From Acidisphaera sp. S103 (GTDB taxonomy: Bacteria; Pseudomonadota; Alphaproteobacteria; Acetobacterales; Acetobacteraceae): a stretch of 64,000 nt of DNA. Numbering within the stretch: the first letter of the stretch is position 1; each line of letters opens with the position of its first letter. A program made the translations under genes and the position numbers. The stretch covers positions 185,400 to 249,399 of the forward strand of contig NZ_LMUJ01000048.1 of NCBI RefSeq assembly GCF_009765975.1, written 5' to 3'. Under the pieces are notes generated by a model that ran no database searches, had not been told where the DNA came from, and saw nothing but the letters and a program-made list of their open reading frames with translations. Shown here piece after piece: positions 1-8,061 of the stretch.

Positions 1-288
1 CTGACCGCCCGCGCACGGTCGATCGTCAAGGAAGCGGCGGATAACTCCACCCGTGTTCAGGTCACACGGATCGAGGTCAACGGCTACACCGATACCTCTG
101 GCACGCCATCCTACAACCAGGGCCTGTCGATCCGGCGTGCCCAGGCCGTGGCGGCCGAACTGGTGACTGATGGCGTTCCGAAGAATGTCATCAGCATCCA
201 GGGCTTTGGCGAAACCCACCTGCTGGTGTCCACCGGCCCGGGCGTGCGGGAGCCGCAGAATCGGCGTGTGGAGATCATCATTCGCTGA
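1..288 (+). CDS. OmpA-family protein, C-terminal end (5' truncated by window)
   Basis: Only the last 95 codons are present and no start is visible. The peptide carries the OmpA/MotB C-terminal peptidoglycan-binding signature: a GYTDTSG segment, then LSIRRAQAVAAELV, then GFGE, and finally REPQNRRVEI just before the stop. Proteins of this family bind meso-diaminopimelate in peptidoglycan and tie the outer membrane, or a lipoprotein, to the cell wall. The missing N-terminal part decides whether this is a porin, a Pal-like lipoprotein or a MotB-like protein, so only the domain can be called. A strong rho-independent terminator follows 27 bases after the stop. Confidence 0.9.
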   Translation: MTARARSIVKEAADNSTRVQVTRIEVNGYTDTSGTPSYNQGLSIRRAQAVAAELVTDGVPKNVISIQGFGETHLLVSTGPGVREPQNRRVEIIIR

Positions 289-314
289 TTTTCCCTGAAA
301 CGGCGTGACGAGAA

Positions 315-343
315 GGGCCGGGAGCATGTTCCCCGGCCTTTTT
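315..343 (+). terminator. Rho-independent terminator of the OmpA-family gene
   Basis: A GC-rich stem (GGCCGGG pairing with CCCGGCC, 8-9 base loop) is followed directly by five T. It sits 27 bases after the stop of the OmpA-type gene and separates it from ada. Confidence 0.85.
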
Positions 344-415
344 CGTGTCCCGGGTCTTTGAGTCGCCGCAATCCCCGGATGGCGGTAGGGTGACCGCGGG
401 ACCAAATTACCGACC

Positions 416-1492
416 ATGCAAGACATACACATCATCGACCGGGTTTCGGAAGAGCATCTCTGGGATCAGGTCCTCAATCGCCACGCCGGCGCCGATTTTC
501 TGTATGCGGTGACCACGATGGGCGTTTTTTGCCGTCCGGCATGTCCGTCGCCGCGGCCGCTGCGGAAGAACGTTCGGTTCTTCCAGTCGCCATCAGAGGC
601 CGAAGCCGCCGGTTTCCGCGCCTGCAAGCGCTGCGACCCGAAAGGTGAGCGTGCTCGTATCGCCCAGGCGGTGGTCCGCGACGCCAGCGACTTCATTGAG
701 TCCAGCGAGGAAATCCCGCCGCTGGACACCCTGGCAAAACGCTCCGGCTATTCGCGCTTCCACTTTTTGCGGATGTTCCGCGACCACACCGGCCTGACAC
801 CACGCGGGTATGCCGAGGCGGTACGGGCGCGACGGTTGCACGATGCGCTGGCGGATGGGGGGCGAGTGGTCGACGCGGTGGCCGAAGCCGGCTTTGGATC
901 GGAAAGCCGTGTGTACGAGAAGACCGCGACTCTCCTCGGGATGACCCCCGGGGCGGCGCGGCGGGGCGGGGTAGGGGAGCATATCCGTACCGCTTTTGCC
1001 GATTGCCCGTTTGGCCGGTTGCTGGTGGGGGCCACCGAAAAGGGTGTGTGCTTCATCGGTTTCGCCGAACCGGAGGAGGCGCTGATGGGCGACCTGCGAC
1101 GGCGTTTCCCGAAGGCGACGATCGCCACCGACGACGCCGGATTGGCAGCGACCGTTCGGGCGGTGGTGGATTTTCTGCGGGAACCGAAACAAGCGTTGGA
1201 TTTGCCGCTGGACCTGAGGGGCACGGCATTCCAGCAGCGGGTTTGGCGGACGCTGTGCTCGATACCGGTCGGTGAGACCCGCACATACGCTCAGCTTGCC
1301 GAGATGGCGGGAAATCCGAGGGCGATCAGGGCGGTGGCGCGGTCCTGCGCGACCAACCCGGTGTCGCTGGCGGTTCCGTGTCATCGGGTGATCGGCAGTG
1401 ATGGTGGGCTGACAGGCTACCGCTGGGGGGTGCCGCGGAAGAAAGCGCTGCTGGAGCAGGAACGGGCGCTGGCGACCGCGGTCGGTGGCTAG
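416..1492 (+). CDS. ada: Bifunctional DNA-repair methyltransferase / transcriptional activator Ada
   Basis: Ada repairs alkylated DNA by irreversible methyl transfer to its own cysteines and activates the adaptive response. The three parts appear in order in 358 residues. The N-terminal zinc domain has four cysteines (about 39, 43, 70, 73); by homology Cys39 accepts methyl from phosphotriesters. An AraC-type helix-turn-helix covers about 95-180. The C-terminal O6-methylguanine methyltransferase ends with the PCHRV active-site motif, whose cysteine is about residue 322. Length is typical of full Ada. The gene stands alone: no alkB or alkA is adjacent, and the next gene is convergent. The ATG follows an A-rich stretch; no clear Shine-Dalgarno is seen. 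Confidence 0.95.
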   Translation: MQDIHIIDRVSEEHLWDQVLNRHAGADFLYAVTTMGVFCRPACPSPRPLRKNVRFFQSPSEAEAAGFRACKRCDPKGERARIAQAVVRDASDFIESSEEIPPLDTLAKRSGYSRFHFLRMFRDHTGLTPRGYAEAVRARRLHDALADGGRVVDAVAEAGFGSESRVYEKTATLLGMTPGAARRGGVGEHIRTAFADCPFGRLLVGATEKGVCFIGFAEPEEALMGDLRRRFPKATIATDDAGLAATVRAVVDFLREPKQALDLPLDLRGTAFQQRVWRTLCSIPVGETRTYAQLAEMAGNPRAIRAVARSCATNPVSLAVPCHRVIGSDGGLTGYRWGVPRKKALLEQERALATAVGG

Positions 1493-1623
1493 TGTCCTGC
1501 CCCAGAAGTTCGTCGCATTCTGCGACGGATTTCTGGGATCGGCAGGCCACTGAAGACAAAGAGCTCAAACATGCTCTAACCCCGCGGCGCCCGTGCGCCT
1601 CGCCGATCGTGAGGTGTCCACCA

Positions 1624-3393
1624 TCAACCCAACGGTGCGCAAGCAGCAGCCAGCCACGCTTGTTCGGCTTCGCCCAGCAGCGGCCCCACCGCTCGCAGAA
1701 CGCGGGCATGATAGGCGTCGAGCCAGGCACGTTCCTGTGCCGTCATCAGCGCCGGTTGCAGTAGCCGCCGGTCGAATGGGGCCAACGTCAAGGTCTCGAA
1801 ATCAAGAAACGGCTTTTGTGCGCCGGGAATATCAGCGGTCTGAACAAGTAACAAATTCTCCAGCCGGATCCCGTAATGGTCCGGCAGGTAGAAACCCGGT
1901 TCGTTCGACAGGATCATGCCGGTGTCGATCGGCACCGGCCGAGCCAGCCGGGAGATGCTGACCGGGCCTTCATGCACGGACAGGTAGCTACCCACGCCAT
2001 GACCGGTGCCGTGGTCGTAGTCCAGGCCTGCCTGCCACAGCGCCCGGCGGGCGAACGCATCCAGATGGGCACCGCCGACGCCCTTCGGAAACACCGCCGT
2101 CGCGATAGCGATATGTCCCTGCATCACCCGTGTCACGCGGTCGCGCACCGTCTCCGGCGGATCGCCAGGGCCTGTCCACAGTGTTCGCGTAATGTCGGTC
2201 GTTCCGTCCGGGTACTGTGCGCCGGAGTCGATCAGATACACCTCATCCGGCCTGATCGCTCGGTTTGAGTCATCGGTCACCCTGTAATGGATGATCGCGC
2301 CATGCTCACCGGCGCCGGAAATCGCCGGGAAGCTCTCGCCGCGGAACCCGTCCACCTTCCGCCGGAACGCCAGCAACGCCGCGGCGGCTGACATTTCGGT
2401 CTCCTGCCCGGTTGGGGCGGTGATCGACAGCCAGTGCAGGAAACGGCACACCGCCACCGCGTCTCGCAGATGCGCGTCCCTGGTTCCTTGCTGTTCGGTG
2501 GCGTTCTTGCAGGCCTTCGGCAGCAAGCAGGGATCGCTGGCGGACGACACCACTGCGCCGGCCTTCAGCAGCCGCTGCGCGAACCAGACGGGGGAGCCTG
2601 ATGCATCGACCCGCACGGTCTTGCCCGCCAGCTTGTCCAACGCCGAACCAATGGCGTGCCGGTCCGCGACCGAGACGGTGTTGCCCAGCCAGGCCCGCGT
2701 CGCCGCCGGCAGCTTTTCCGGCGCCATGAACAAATCCGTCGCGCCATCGGCGTGCACCAGGGCGAAACCGAGCGCGAAGGGGGTGAACGGCACGTCGCCG
2801 CCGCGAATGTTCAGCAGCCAGGCGATCGAGGCCGGATCGGTCAGCACCGCCGCGTCCTGCTTTGCGTCCCGCAGCAGCTTCGCCACATCGGCGCGCTTGT
2901 CTTCCGACGTGCGGCCCGCATACGCCAGGGGATGAGGCAGGGCAGGGACGGTCGGCGGCGCCGGCCGGTCGGTCCAGACCGCATCGATGGGGTTGCGCTC
3001 CACCGCCACCATGTCCAGTTCGGCGCCGGTGTACCGGGCCAGGCCCTCCTCACTGATCAGCAGCGGATCGTAGCCGATACGGGCCTTCTTCGGTGCATGC
3101 TGGGCCAGCCAGGTGGGCGGTGGCTCCTCCGTGATATGCAGCCTTTGCCACGCCTCCGAATCGGTCTGTTCGGCGAGTTGCAGGACGTAGCGGCCGTCGG
3201 TGAAGACAGCGGCGGTTTCGGCTAGCACGATCGCCAGCCCGGCACTGCCGGTGAAGCCGCTCAGCCAGGCCAGGCGTTCGGCGGCGGCAGGGACATACTC
3301 GCCGAGATGCTCATCCGCCCGAGGGACGATGAACCCATCCAGACGCTGCCGCGCCAGTTCCTGCCGGAGCGCCGATAATGCGGGAACACTCAT
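1624..3393 (-). CDS. Aminopeptidase P family protein (Xaa-Pro aminopeptidase, M24)
   Basis: This 589-residue metallopeptidase should remove N-terminal residues that precede proline. It has the long three-part architecture of M24 aminopeptidase P: two creatinase-like N-terminal domains (about 1-310) and a pita-bread catalytic domain (about 320-540). The dinuclear metal ligands are visible as DSGAQYPDGTTDITRT (two Asp), GTGHGVG (His), NEPGFY (Glu) and RLENLL (Glu). The ATG at 3393 begins MSVPALSALRQELARQRLDG, a typical family start. No signal peptide is seen, so it is cytoplasmic. It converges with ada and diverges from the DUF1127 gene. Confidence 0.93.
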   Translation of the reverse strand: MSVPALSALRQELARQRLDGFIVPRADEHLGEYVPAAAERLAWLSGFTGSAGLAIVLAETAAVFTDGRYVLQLAEQTDSEAWQRLHITEEPPPTWLAQHAPKKARIGYDPLLISEEGLARYTGAELDMVAVERNPIDAVWTDRPAPPTVPALPHPLAYAGRTSEDKRADVAKLLRDAKQDAAVLTDPASIAWLLNIRGGDVPFTPFALGFALVHADGATDLFMAPEKLPAATRAWLGNTVSVADRHAIGSALDKLAGKTVRVDASGSPVWFAQRLLKAGAVVSSASDPCLLPKACKNATEQQGTRDAHLRDAVAVCRFLHWLSITAPTGQETEMSAAAALLAFRRKVDGFRGESFPAISGAGEHGAIIHYRVTDDSNRAIRPDEVYLIDSGAQYPDGTTDITRTLWTGPGDPPETVRDRVTRVMQGHIAIATAVFPKGVGGAHLDAFARRALWQAGLDYDHGTGHGVGSYLSVHEGPVSISRLARPVPIDTGMILSNEPGFYLPDHYGIRLENLLLVQTADIPGAQKPFLDFETLTLAPFDRRLLQPALMTAQERAWLDAYHARVLRAVGPLLGEAEQAWLAAACAPLG

Positions 3394-3586
3394 TTTCCAC
3401 CTCTCACAGACGATGGTACTCGGGCGGGCATGGCTTGGTTGGTATCCATGCGCTCAATGCATGGCACTTGGGCTGGTTTGGCGTTTGAATGCGCCGCGAT
3501 CCGCCTTATGTTGCAGTGCATCAAAGCCCGGGGGCGCCCCGCCACCCCGACGTCGCGTAGCACCTGGGCTTGTATGGATATGTGTC

Positions 3587-3904
3587 ATGAGCGTTCACAC
3601 CGCCGATTCCCAATTCACCTTTGAACTGCCCAGCATGAGCTATATCGACGCCAAGTGGGAAGAGCCGAGCCTTCGCGCGGCCGCCGCGACGCCGAAGCTG
3701 GTGCGCAAGGGTGGTCTTGCCGCTTGGTTGTCCCATCAGGTCGCCGCATTCGTGGCATGGCGCCGCGACAGTCAGGCCGCTGCCGAACTGTCCGCCATGT
3801 CGGACCGCGAACTGATGGATATCGGCCTGGGCCGTGCTGATTTGGGCCGCGTGTTCAACCCTGCCTACAACGAAGACCTGCGGCAGCGCGGCCTGATGAT
3901 CTGA
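3587..3904 (+). CDS. DUF1127 domain protein
   Basis: A 105-residue protein with a C-terminal DUF1127 (YjiS-like) motif, LSAMSDRELMDIGLGRADL, at about residues 67-85. A basic amphipathic stretch (WLSHQVAAFVAWRRDSQAA) lies before it. Small DUF1127 proteins are common in Alphaproteobacteria, where some are RNA-binding and affect sRNA maturation or phosphate and carbon metabolism; the role of this one is not known. The ATG at 3587 was chosen because DUF1127 proteins are short; the frame stays open upstream, but that part does not resemble the family. A hairpin without a T-run follows (3934-3973). Confidence 0.8.
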   Translation: MSVHTADSQFTFELPSMSYIDAKWEEPSLRAAAATPKLVRKGGLAAWLSHQVAAFVAWRRDSQAAAELSAMSDRELMDIGLGRADLGRVFNPAYNEDLRQRGLMI

Positions 3905-3933
3905 GCGTAAGGCTTTCTGTATAGGCGCTTCTT

Positions 3934-3973
3934 CCTCCGCCACGGCGGGTCTCGATCCCGGTGACGGCGGAGG
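3934..3973. other. Hairpin between convergent genes
   Basis: Arms CCTCCGCC and GGCGGAGG form a perfect 8-bp stem with further GC pairing inside. It lies 30 bases after the DUF1127 stop and before the 3' end of the small membrane-protein gene. There is no U-tract, so termination is only a guess. The remaining bases 3974-4063 show nothing else. Confidence 0.45.
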
Positions 3974-4063
3974 GGTTGCCCAGCACTGGCGTCACGTTGA
4001 CGACAAACGTGGGGCAAACGGTTCGCTGCCAGGGAACCTGGCTACGTCAGTCAGCCGCCTCGA

Positions 4064-4222
4064 TCAATTGGGCCAATGCACTGCGGCGAGCGCACTACTG
4101 ATCATTGTCGGCATGTCCTGCCAGTCTTCTAAAACCCAATAACACGCCAGCAGGAACATGATCCCGAACAATGGGAACGCGAATGCTCGACTGCCGCGCG
4201 TTTCCTTCCGGGATATAGGCAT
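4064..4222 (-). CDS. Small membrane protein, 52 residues
   Basis: A short reading frame on the minus strand, found by eye. The protein starts MPISRKETRGSRAF, continues with a hydrophobic segment of about 18 residues (FPLFGIMFLLACYWVL, around 16-31) and ends ISSALAAVHWPN. A positively charged N-terminus before a single transmembrane helix predicts an inner-membrane protein with N-in topology. The start is supported by GGAGG six bases upstream of the ATG. I do not recognise a family. It is convergent with the DUF1127 gene and divergent from the MFS exporter. It could still be a chance frame; the Shine-Dalgarno and the membrane segment are the main support. Confidence 0.5.
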   Translation of the reverse strand: MPISRKETRGSRAFAFPLFGIMFLLACYWVLEDWQDMPTMISSALAAVHWPN

Positions 4223-4389
4223 ATCGACCTCCAGCAATCATTCTACGTTAAAACATTACGTGTTACGACGTGATGCAGTGTACTTAACGCTCTGAATGCG
4301 GCAATTTTTAGCTGGTTTTTCTCCTGCCTTGCCAGGAGCAAGATGGCTGCATCCCGGCGAGCGCATAGGTGCAGGCGCTCTCATTTCGG

Positions 4390-4395
4390 TATAAT
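4390..4395 (+). promoter_or_regulatory. Putative -10 element of the MFS exporter gene
   Basis: A perfect TATAAT lies 35 bases upstream of the GTG start of the exporter gene. No good -35 hexamer is found 17 bases upstream, so the promoter may need an activator or may be accidental. The rest of the 4223-4430 intergenic stretch holds a short CTCCTG/CAGGAG inverted repeat (4321-4338) and no gene. Confidence 0.4.
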
Positions 4396-4430
4396 GCGGA
4401 TCAACGCATAAACGCACCGAGGGACGCACC

Positions 4431-5720
4431 GTGAGCGAGAATACCGCCGCCTCCATACCACTGGCTCCGGGCGCTCGCATACGCGGGGAGTCGTTCGCCG
4501 AACCGCTTGGGCCGAAGACACAAGCAGTGGGCAGCGAGGCCAGCACAACCTTCGCGATCCTGGTGTCGCTGAGCTTGTGCCACTTTTTCAATGATATGAA
4601 TCAGTCGCTGGTTCCGGCGATCTACCCGATCCTCAAGCAATCCTACCATCTCGATTTCGGCCAGATCGGACTGATCACCTTGGCGTTCCAGATGACGGCT
4701 TCACTGCTCCAACCGGTTGTCGGCATGGTGACCGACAAAAAACCGATGCCGTACTCCTTGCCCATCGCGATGGGATGCAGCCTCGTCGGCCTGATGATGC
4801 TGTCGGTCGCCGGCAGCTATCACATGATCTTGATCGCTGCGGCGATGGTGGGTCTTGGATCGTCGGTGTTCCACCCGGAGTCGTCGCGCGTGGCGCGGAT
4901 GGCGTCCGGTGGCCGCTACGGCTTCGCGCAATCGCTGTTCCAGCTTGGTGGCAGCAGCGGATCGGCGATCGGCCCGCTGCTCGCCGCGTTTATCGTGGTG
5001 CCCCGAGGCCAAGGCAGCATCGCCTGGTTCTCCGTCGCGGCCCTGCTGGCGATCATGGTGCTGACCTATGTCGGTGCCTGGTATTCCCGCCACCCGGCCA
5101 TGCTGGCTCGTAGGGGGCGCCGCACACCCGTCGTGGCTTTGGCGTCACCCCTGTCACGTGGGAAGGTGATCGGGGCGCTGACGGTCATCATGGTGCTGCT
5201 GTTTTCAAAGAACGTCTACACGTCCAGCCTGAGCTCGTACTACACGTTCTATCTGATCCAGAAGTTCCATCTGTCAGTGCCGCATGCGCAATACATGCTG
5301 TTCGGCTTCCTGGGCGCTGTGGCGGTCGGCACGTTCGCCGGCGGGCCGATCGGCGATCGGGTCGGCCGCAAACCGGTGATCTGGTTCTCTATCCTGGGCG
5401 CCTTCCCGTTCGCGCTGTTGTTGCCCTATGCCAGCCTGGTGTGGACCGGTGTCCTGAGCGTGGTGATCGGCCTGATCCTGGCTTCGGCTTTCTCCGCCAT
5501 CATCGTCTATGCGCAGGAACTGCTGCCGGGCCGGATTGGCCTGGTGGCGGGCATGATGTTCGGACTGTCCTTTGGCTTGGGCGGCCTGGGTGCGGCGGCG
5601 CTGGGACAAATCGCCGACGTGACGGGCATTGAAACCGTCTATCGCGTCTGCTCCTTCCTGCCGCTGATCGGCTTGCTCACGGCGCTGCTGCCGAATATCG
5701 AGCCGCGCAAGGTAAGGTGA
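4431..5720 (+). CDS. MFS transporter, fosmidomycin-resistance (Fsr) type
   Basis: A 429-residue major facilitator with about 12 hydrophobic segments. The first helix region LSLCHFFNDMNQSLVPAIYP matches the H-FxxDxxQ-P-YP signature of the Fsr drug-efflux family. VTDKKP and GDRVGRKP are the two loop-2/3 and loop-8/9 motifs of MFS, and SSVFHPESSRVAR is also typical of Fsr proteins. It probably exports a small toxic anion or drug by proton antiport across the inner membrane; the substrate here is unknown. The N-terminal 35 residues are hydrophilic and longer than usual. The GTG start has GAGGG about 8 bases upstream. The gene is alone in its orientation before a repeat element. Confidence 0.88.
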   Translation: MSENTAASIPLAPGARIRGESFAEPLGPKTQAVGSEASTTFAILVSLSLCHFFNDMNQSLVPAIYPILKQSYHLDFGQIGLITLAFQMTASLLQPVVGMVTDKKPMPYSLPIAMGCSLVGLMMLSVAGSYHMILIAAAMVGLGSSVFHPESSRVARMASGGRYGFAQSLFQLGGSSGSAIGPLLAAFIVVPRGQGSIAWFSVAALLAIMVLTYVGAWYSRHPAMLARRGRRTPVVALASPLSRGKVIGALTVIMVLLFSKNVYTSSLSSYYTFYLIQKFHLSVPHAQYMLFGFLGAVAVGTFAGGPIGDRVGRKPVIWFSILGAFPFALLLPYASLVWTGVLSVVIGLILASAFSAIIVYAQELLPGRIGLVAGMMFGLSFGLGGLGAAALGQIADVTGIETVYRVCSFLPLIGLLTALLPNIEPRKVR

Positions 5721-5832
5721 GATCGGGCTCTGCCCGAACCCGCAAAGGGCCATTGGCCCTTTGATCCCATTCCCCAATGATCAGGTTCCAGGGAGCAGTG
5801 CTCCTTGGTGGGGTTCGGGGCAAAGTCCCGAT
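5721..5832. repeat. Dispersed intergenic repeat, family A, copy 1
   Basis: Several stacked short palindromes: CGGGCTCTGCCCG, AAAGGGCC..GGCCCTTT, a GGAGCAGTGCTCC core with flanking CCAGG/CTTGG, and GGGGCAAAGTCCC. The same order of elements recurs at 18286-18361, 49636-49745 and 55060-55186. Always intergenic. Transcribed RNA would fold into consecutive hairpins, as for REP/BIME-like elements. Confidence 0.75.
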
Positions 5833-5872
5833 CCCGCTTTACGCGCGGGGCACGATACCAGGGAGTAGCACG

Positions 5873-6478
5873 ATGGATCATGCCGAACTGGCGATGGTGT
5901 TGGCGGTGGATGGGTCGGCCAGTGTGACCTATGACGAGTTTGGCCTGATCGCCGGCGGGATGGCCGCCGCCCTGCGCGATCCGACGGTTGCCGCCGGCCT
6001 GACCGGGAACAGTGCCCTGTCGCTGTTGTTGTGGTCCGGCACCGGGCAGCAGGACATCATCACGGGCTGGACGTCGATCGCCACGGCCGCCGATTTGACG
6101 GCGTTCGCCGACGGCGTCGAGAACATGCCGCGCACGGTCAAGGCCGGCAGCACCGCCATCGGCGAGGCACTGCTGGCGGCATTGACGCTTCTGGCGCAGG
6201 TTCCGACGGTTCCCAAGCGCAACATCGTGAACGTCATCGGCGATGGCCGCTCCAACGATGGAATCGCCCCCGGCCCGATCCGCGACCGCATGGCGGCGGC
6301 CGATATCACCATCAACGGCCTATGTATTTTGCACGAGGAACCAGACCTGCTGGCGTCCTATACCGATGAGGTGATTGGCGGGCCTGGCGCTTTTGCGGTG
6401 ACATGCCGCGACTACAAGGATTTTACCGAGGCAATGCGGCAGAAACTGACGCGTGAGATCAAGGGGCCGATTGTCTGA
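5873..6478 (+). CDS. DUF1194 domain protein (von Willebrand factor A-like)
   Basis: A 201-residue protein beginning MDHAELAMVLAVDGSASV, which is the DUF1194 version of the vWA metal-adhesion motif (DxSxS becomes VDGSASV). It continues with the regularly spaced elements of the fold: STAIGEALLAAL, RNIVNVIGDGRSNDG and INGLCILHEE. The C-terminus FTEAMRQKLTREIKGPIV is also typical. Function is unknown. No signal peptide is present when the ATG at 5873 is used; many relatives are secreted. That start was chosen because the upstream in-frame extension would run into repeat A. The 3' end is followed by a decayed copy of the same tail. Confidence 0.82.
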   Translation: MDHAELAMVLAVDGSASVTYDEFGLIAGGMAAALRDPTVAAGLTGNSALSLLLWSGTGQQDIITGWTSIATAADLTAFADGVENMPRTVKAGSTAIGEALLAALTLLAQVPTVPKRNIVNVIGDGRSNDGIAPGPIRDRMAAADITINGLCILHEEPDLLASYTDEVIGGPGAFAVTCRDYKDFTEAMRQKLTREIKGPIV

Positions 6479-6483
6479 CGGCC

Positions 6484-6591
6484 CATGCCGAAGAGGTGAT
6501 CGGCACGTCTCGCCGTTTTCGTGCCAGGCAGCGTTTTAATGACGCGGCGCGGCTGACTGTGGCGCGCGAAATCAAGGAATCGATCGTCTGA
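6484..6591 (+). pseudogene. Decayed second copy of the DUF1194 3' end
   Basis: Directly after the DUF1194 stop, a different frame reads AEEVIGTSRRF, then FNDAARLTVAREIKESIV and a stop. This matches the end of the intact gene (DEVIGGPGAF, then LTREIKGPIV and a stop) in order and spacing, with a divergent middle. It has no start codon or N-terminal part, so it is a 3' remnant of a tandem paralogue rather than a gene. Confidence 0.6.
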
Positions 6592-6626
6592 CCGACCAAC
6601 CAACAGAATCCAACGACGATCGCCTC

Positions 6627-7802
6627 GTGGCCAGGGAGGTGCGCCAGGAATTCGTCGCGGTGACCGAAACCGAGGGCGACGTCACCCGTGGACAAACCAT
6701 CGGATCGGTAACCGAGAAGAAGACCTTCCGAGCCGCGGCCGACGAAGCCGATGACATGCCGCTTCCCACCGACCCGAAGACGTTCTTTTTGGGCGGTTTG
6801 TTCGTCATCGCCTGCATGGCCGTCTTGTATGTGGCGTCGGAAATCGTGCTGCCGCTGGTCCTTGCCATCATCCTGAAGCTGCTGCTGCAACCGCTCGTCC
6901 GGCTGTTGGAGGACTTCCACATTCCGCGCACCATCGGTGCTGTTTTGTCGGTGTTGCTGGTGTTGCTGGCGTTCGGTGGCACGATCAGCATGCTCGCCGG
7001 CCCGGCGGCCGACTGGGCGGGCAAGCTGCCGGAGGCGATTCCGAAACTGAAGGCCGGTCTTAGTTTCCTGCAGGATCCCATCGACGCCGTCCAGGGCATG
7101 ATGAAGCAAGTCGAAAGCCTGGCTGGCGAGCCCGGGTCATCATCGCCGGGTCCAGGGGTGCGACCGTTCACCCTGGTGGGCGCGGTGTTGTCCGGGTCGG
7201 CCACCGCGACCTCCGGTGTGCTCACCACGCTGCTGATCCTGTTCTACCTGCTGGTGTCCGGGGAAACCTTCCTGCGCCGCATGGTCGAAATTCTGCCGCG
7301 CTTCAAGGACAAGCGCCAGGCGGTCGAGTTGTCGCTGCACATCGAGCATGACGTGTCGCTGTACCTGCTGACCGTTTCCTGCATCAATGCGATCGTCGGG
7401 GTCGCCACCGGATGCGTGATGTGGGCCTGTGGTGTGGCCAATCCCGTGCTGTGGGGCGCGGTTGCCTTTGTGCTGAACTTCGTGCCGATCCTGGGGGCAA
7501 TGGTCGGCCTGGTCGTCTTCCTGATGGTGAGCGTGTTGTCCCTCGGCGTCATATGGTGGGCGTTGCTGCCTGTTGGGCTGTATTTCGGCATCCATGTCTT
7601 GGAAGGTGAGTTCGCCACGCCGATGCTGCTGGCTCGGCGGTTCACCATCAACCCGGTCGCGCTGATCCTGGCACTGATCTTCTGGTACTGGATGTGGGGC
7701 GTTGCGGGCGCGATCCTGGCGGTGCCATTGTTGGCAATCACCAAGATCATCTGCGACGACCTGCGGCCGTTACGGGCGTTTGGGCATCTGCTGGAGGGTT
7801 AG
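6627..7802 (+). CDS. AI-2E family transporter (TqsA/PerM-like permease)
   Basis: A 391-residue membrane protein. After a hydrophilic N-terminus of about 50 residues come two helices (FFLGGLFVIACMAVLYVASE and LPLVLAIILKLLLQPLV), a further pair, a long soluble stretch with an amphipathic part (GKLPEAIPKLKAGLSFL), then a C-terminal bundle with FVLNFVPILGAMVGLV and LEGEFATPMLLARRFTINPV. That C-terminal pattern is diagnostic of the AI-2E exporter family (PF01594). Substrates in this family vary, so quorum-signal export should not be assumed. The GTG at 6627 is uncertain; another GTG 12 bases downstream has a better GGGAG upstream. It follows the DUF1194 remnant on the same strand. Confidence 0.88.
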   Translation: MAREVRQEFVAVTETEGDVTRGQTIGSVTEKKTFRAAADEADDMPLPTDPKTFFLGGLFVIACMAVLYVASEIVLPLVLAIILKLLLQPLVRLLEDFHIPRTIGAVLSVLLVLLAFGGTISMLAGPAADWAGKLPEAIPKLKAGLSFLQDPIDAVQGMMKQVESLAGEPGSSSPGPGVRPFTLVGAVLSGSATATSGVLTTLLILFYLLVSGETFLRRMVEILPRFKDKRQAVELSLHIEHDVSLYLLTVSCINAIVGVATGCVMWACGVANPVLWGAVAFVLNFVPILGAMVGLVVFLMVSVLSLGVIWWALLPVGLYFGIHVLEGEFATPMLLARRFTINPVALILALIFWYWMWGVAGAILAVPLLAITKIICDDLRPLRAFGHLLEG

Positions 7803-7811
7803 TATGCCGGG

Positions 7812-8057
7812 CTATCCGGCCTTCTTCTCCACCATGGTCGCCAGATCGCCGACGCAGCGCAGCGCGTCGAGTTCGCGGGTATTGAACTTGATCCCCCACT
7901 TCTCTTCGCATGCCATGATGATCTCGATCTGCTTGAAGCTGTCCCAGCCCTGAACCCCCTTCGCGGTCAGTTCAGGCGACAGCTTGATGTCGTCACGCAT
8001 GAACACGTCGTGGAAAATCTCGGTCAGATCGCCGTAGATTTCGACTTCCGTCGGCAT
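7812..8057 (-). CDS. Acyl carrier protein
   Basis: An 81-residue acyl carrier protein. The 4'-phosphopantetheine attachment site is Ser40 in GWDSFKQIEII, where the usual DSL has become DSF. It is the second gene of a two-gene unit, starting 4 bases after the FkbH-like gene ends. That pairing is the one used for making glyceryl-ACP from 1,3-bisphosphoglycerate in polyketide pathways, but here no ketosynthase or acyltransferase lies near. This is therefore a dedicated carrier for the FkbH-type enzyme, not the fatty-acid ACP. The final acceptor of the acyl group is unknown. Confidence 0.88.
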   Translation of the reverse strand: MPTEVEIYGDLTEIFHDVFMRDDIKLSPELTAKGVQGWDSFKQIEIIMACEEKWGIKFNTRELDALRCVGDLATMVEKKAG

Positions 8058-8061
8058 CAGC

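Noticed and set aside
593-1384. A 263-codon minus-strand frame within ada
   Set aside because: Shadow of ada; the ada frame has all three domains intact.
4321-4338. A terminator at CTCCTGccttgcCAGGAG
   Set aside because: Only 6-bp arms, and the T-run is on the wrong side for either strand.
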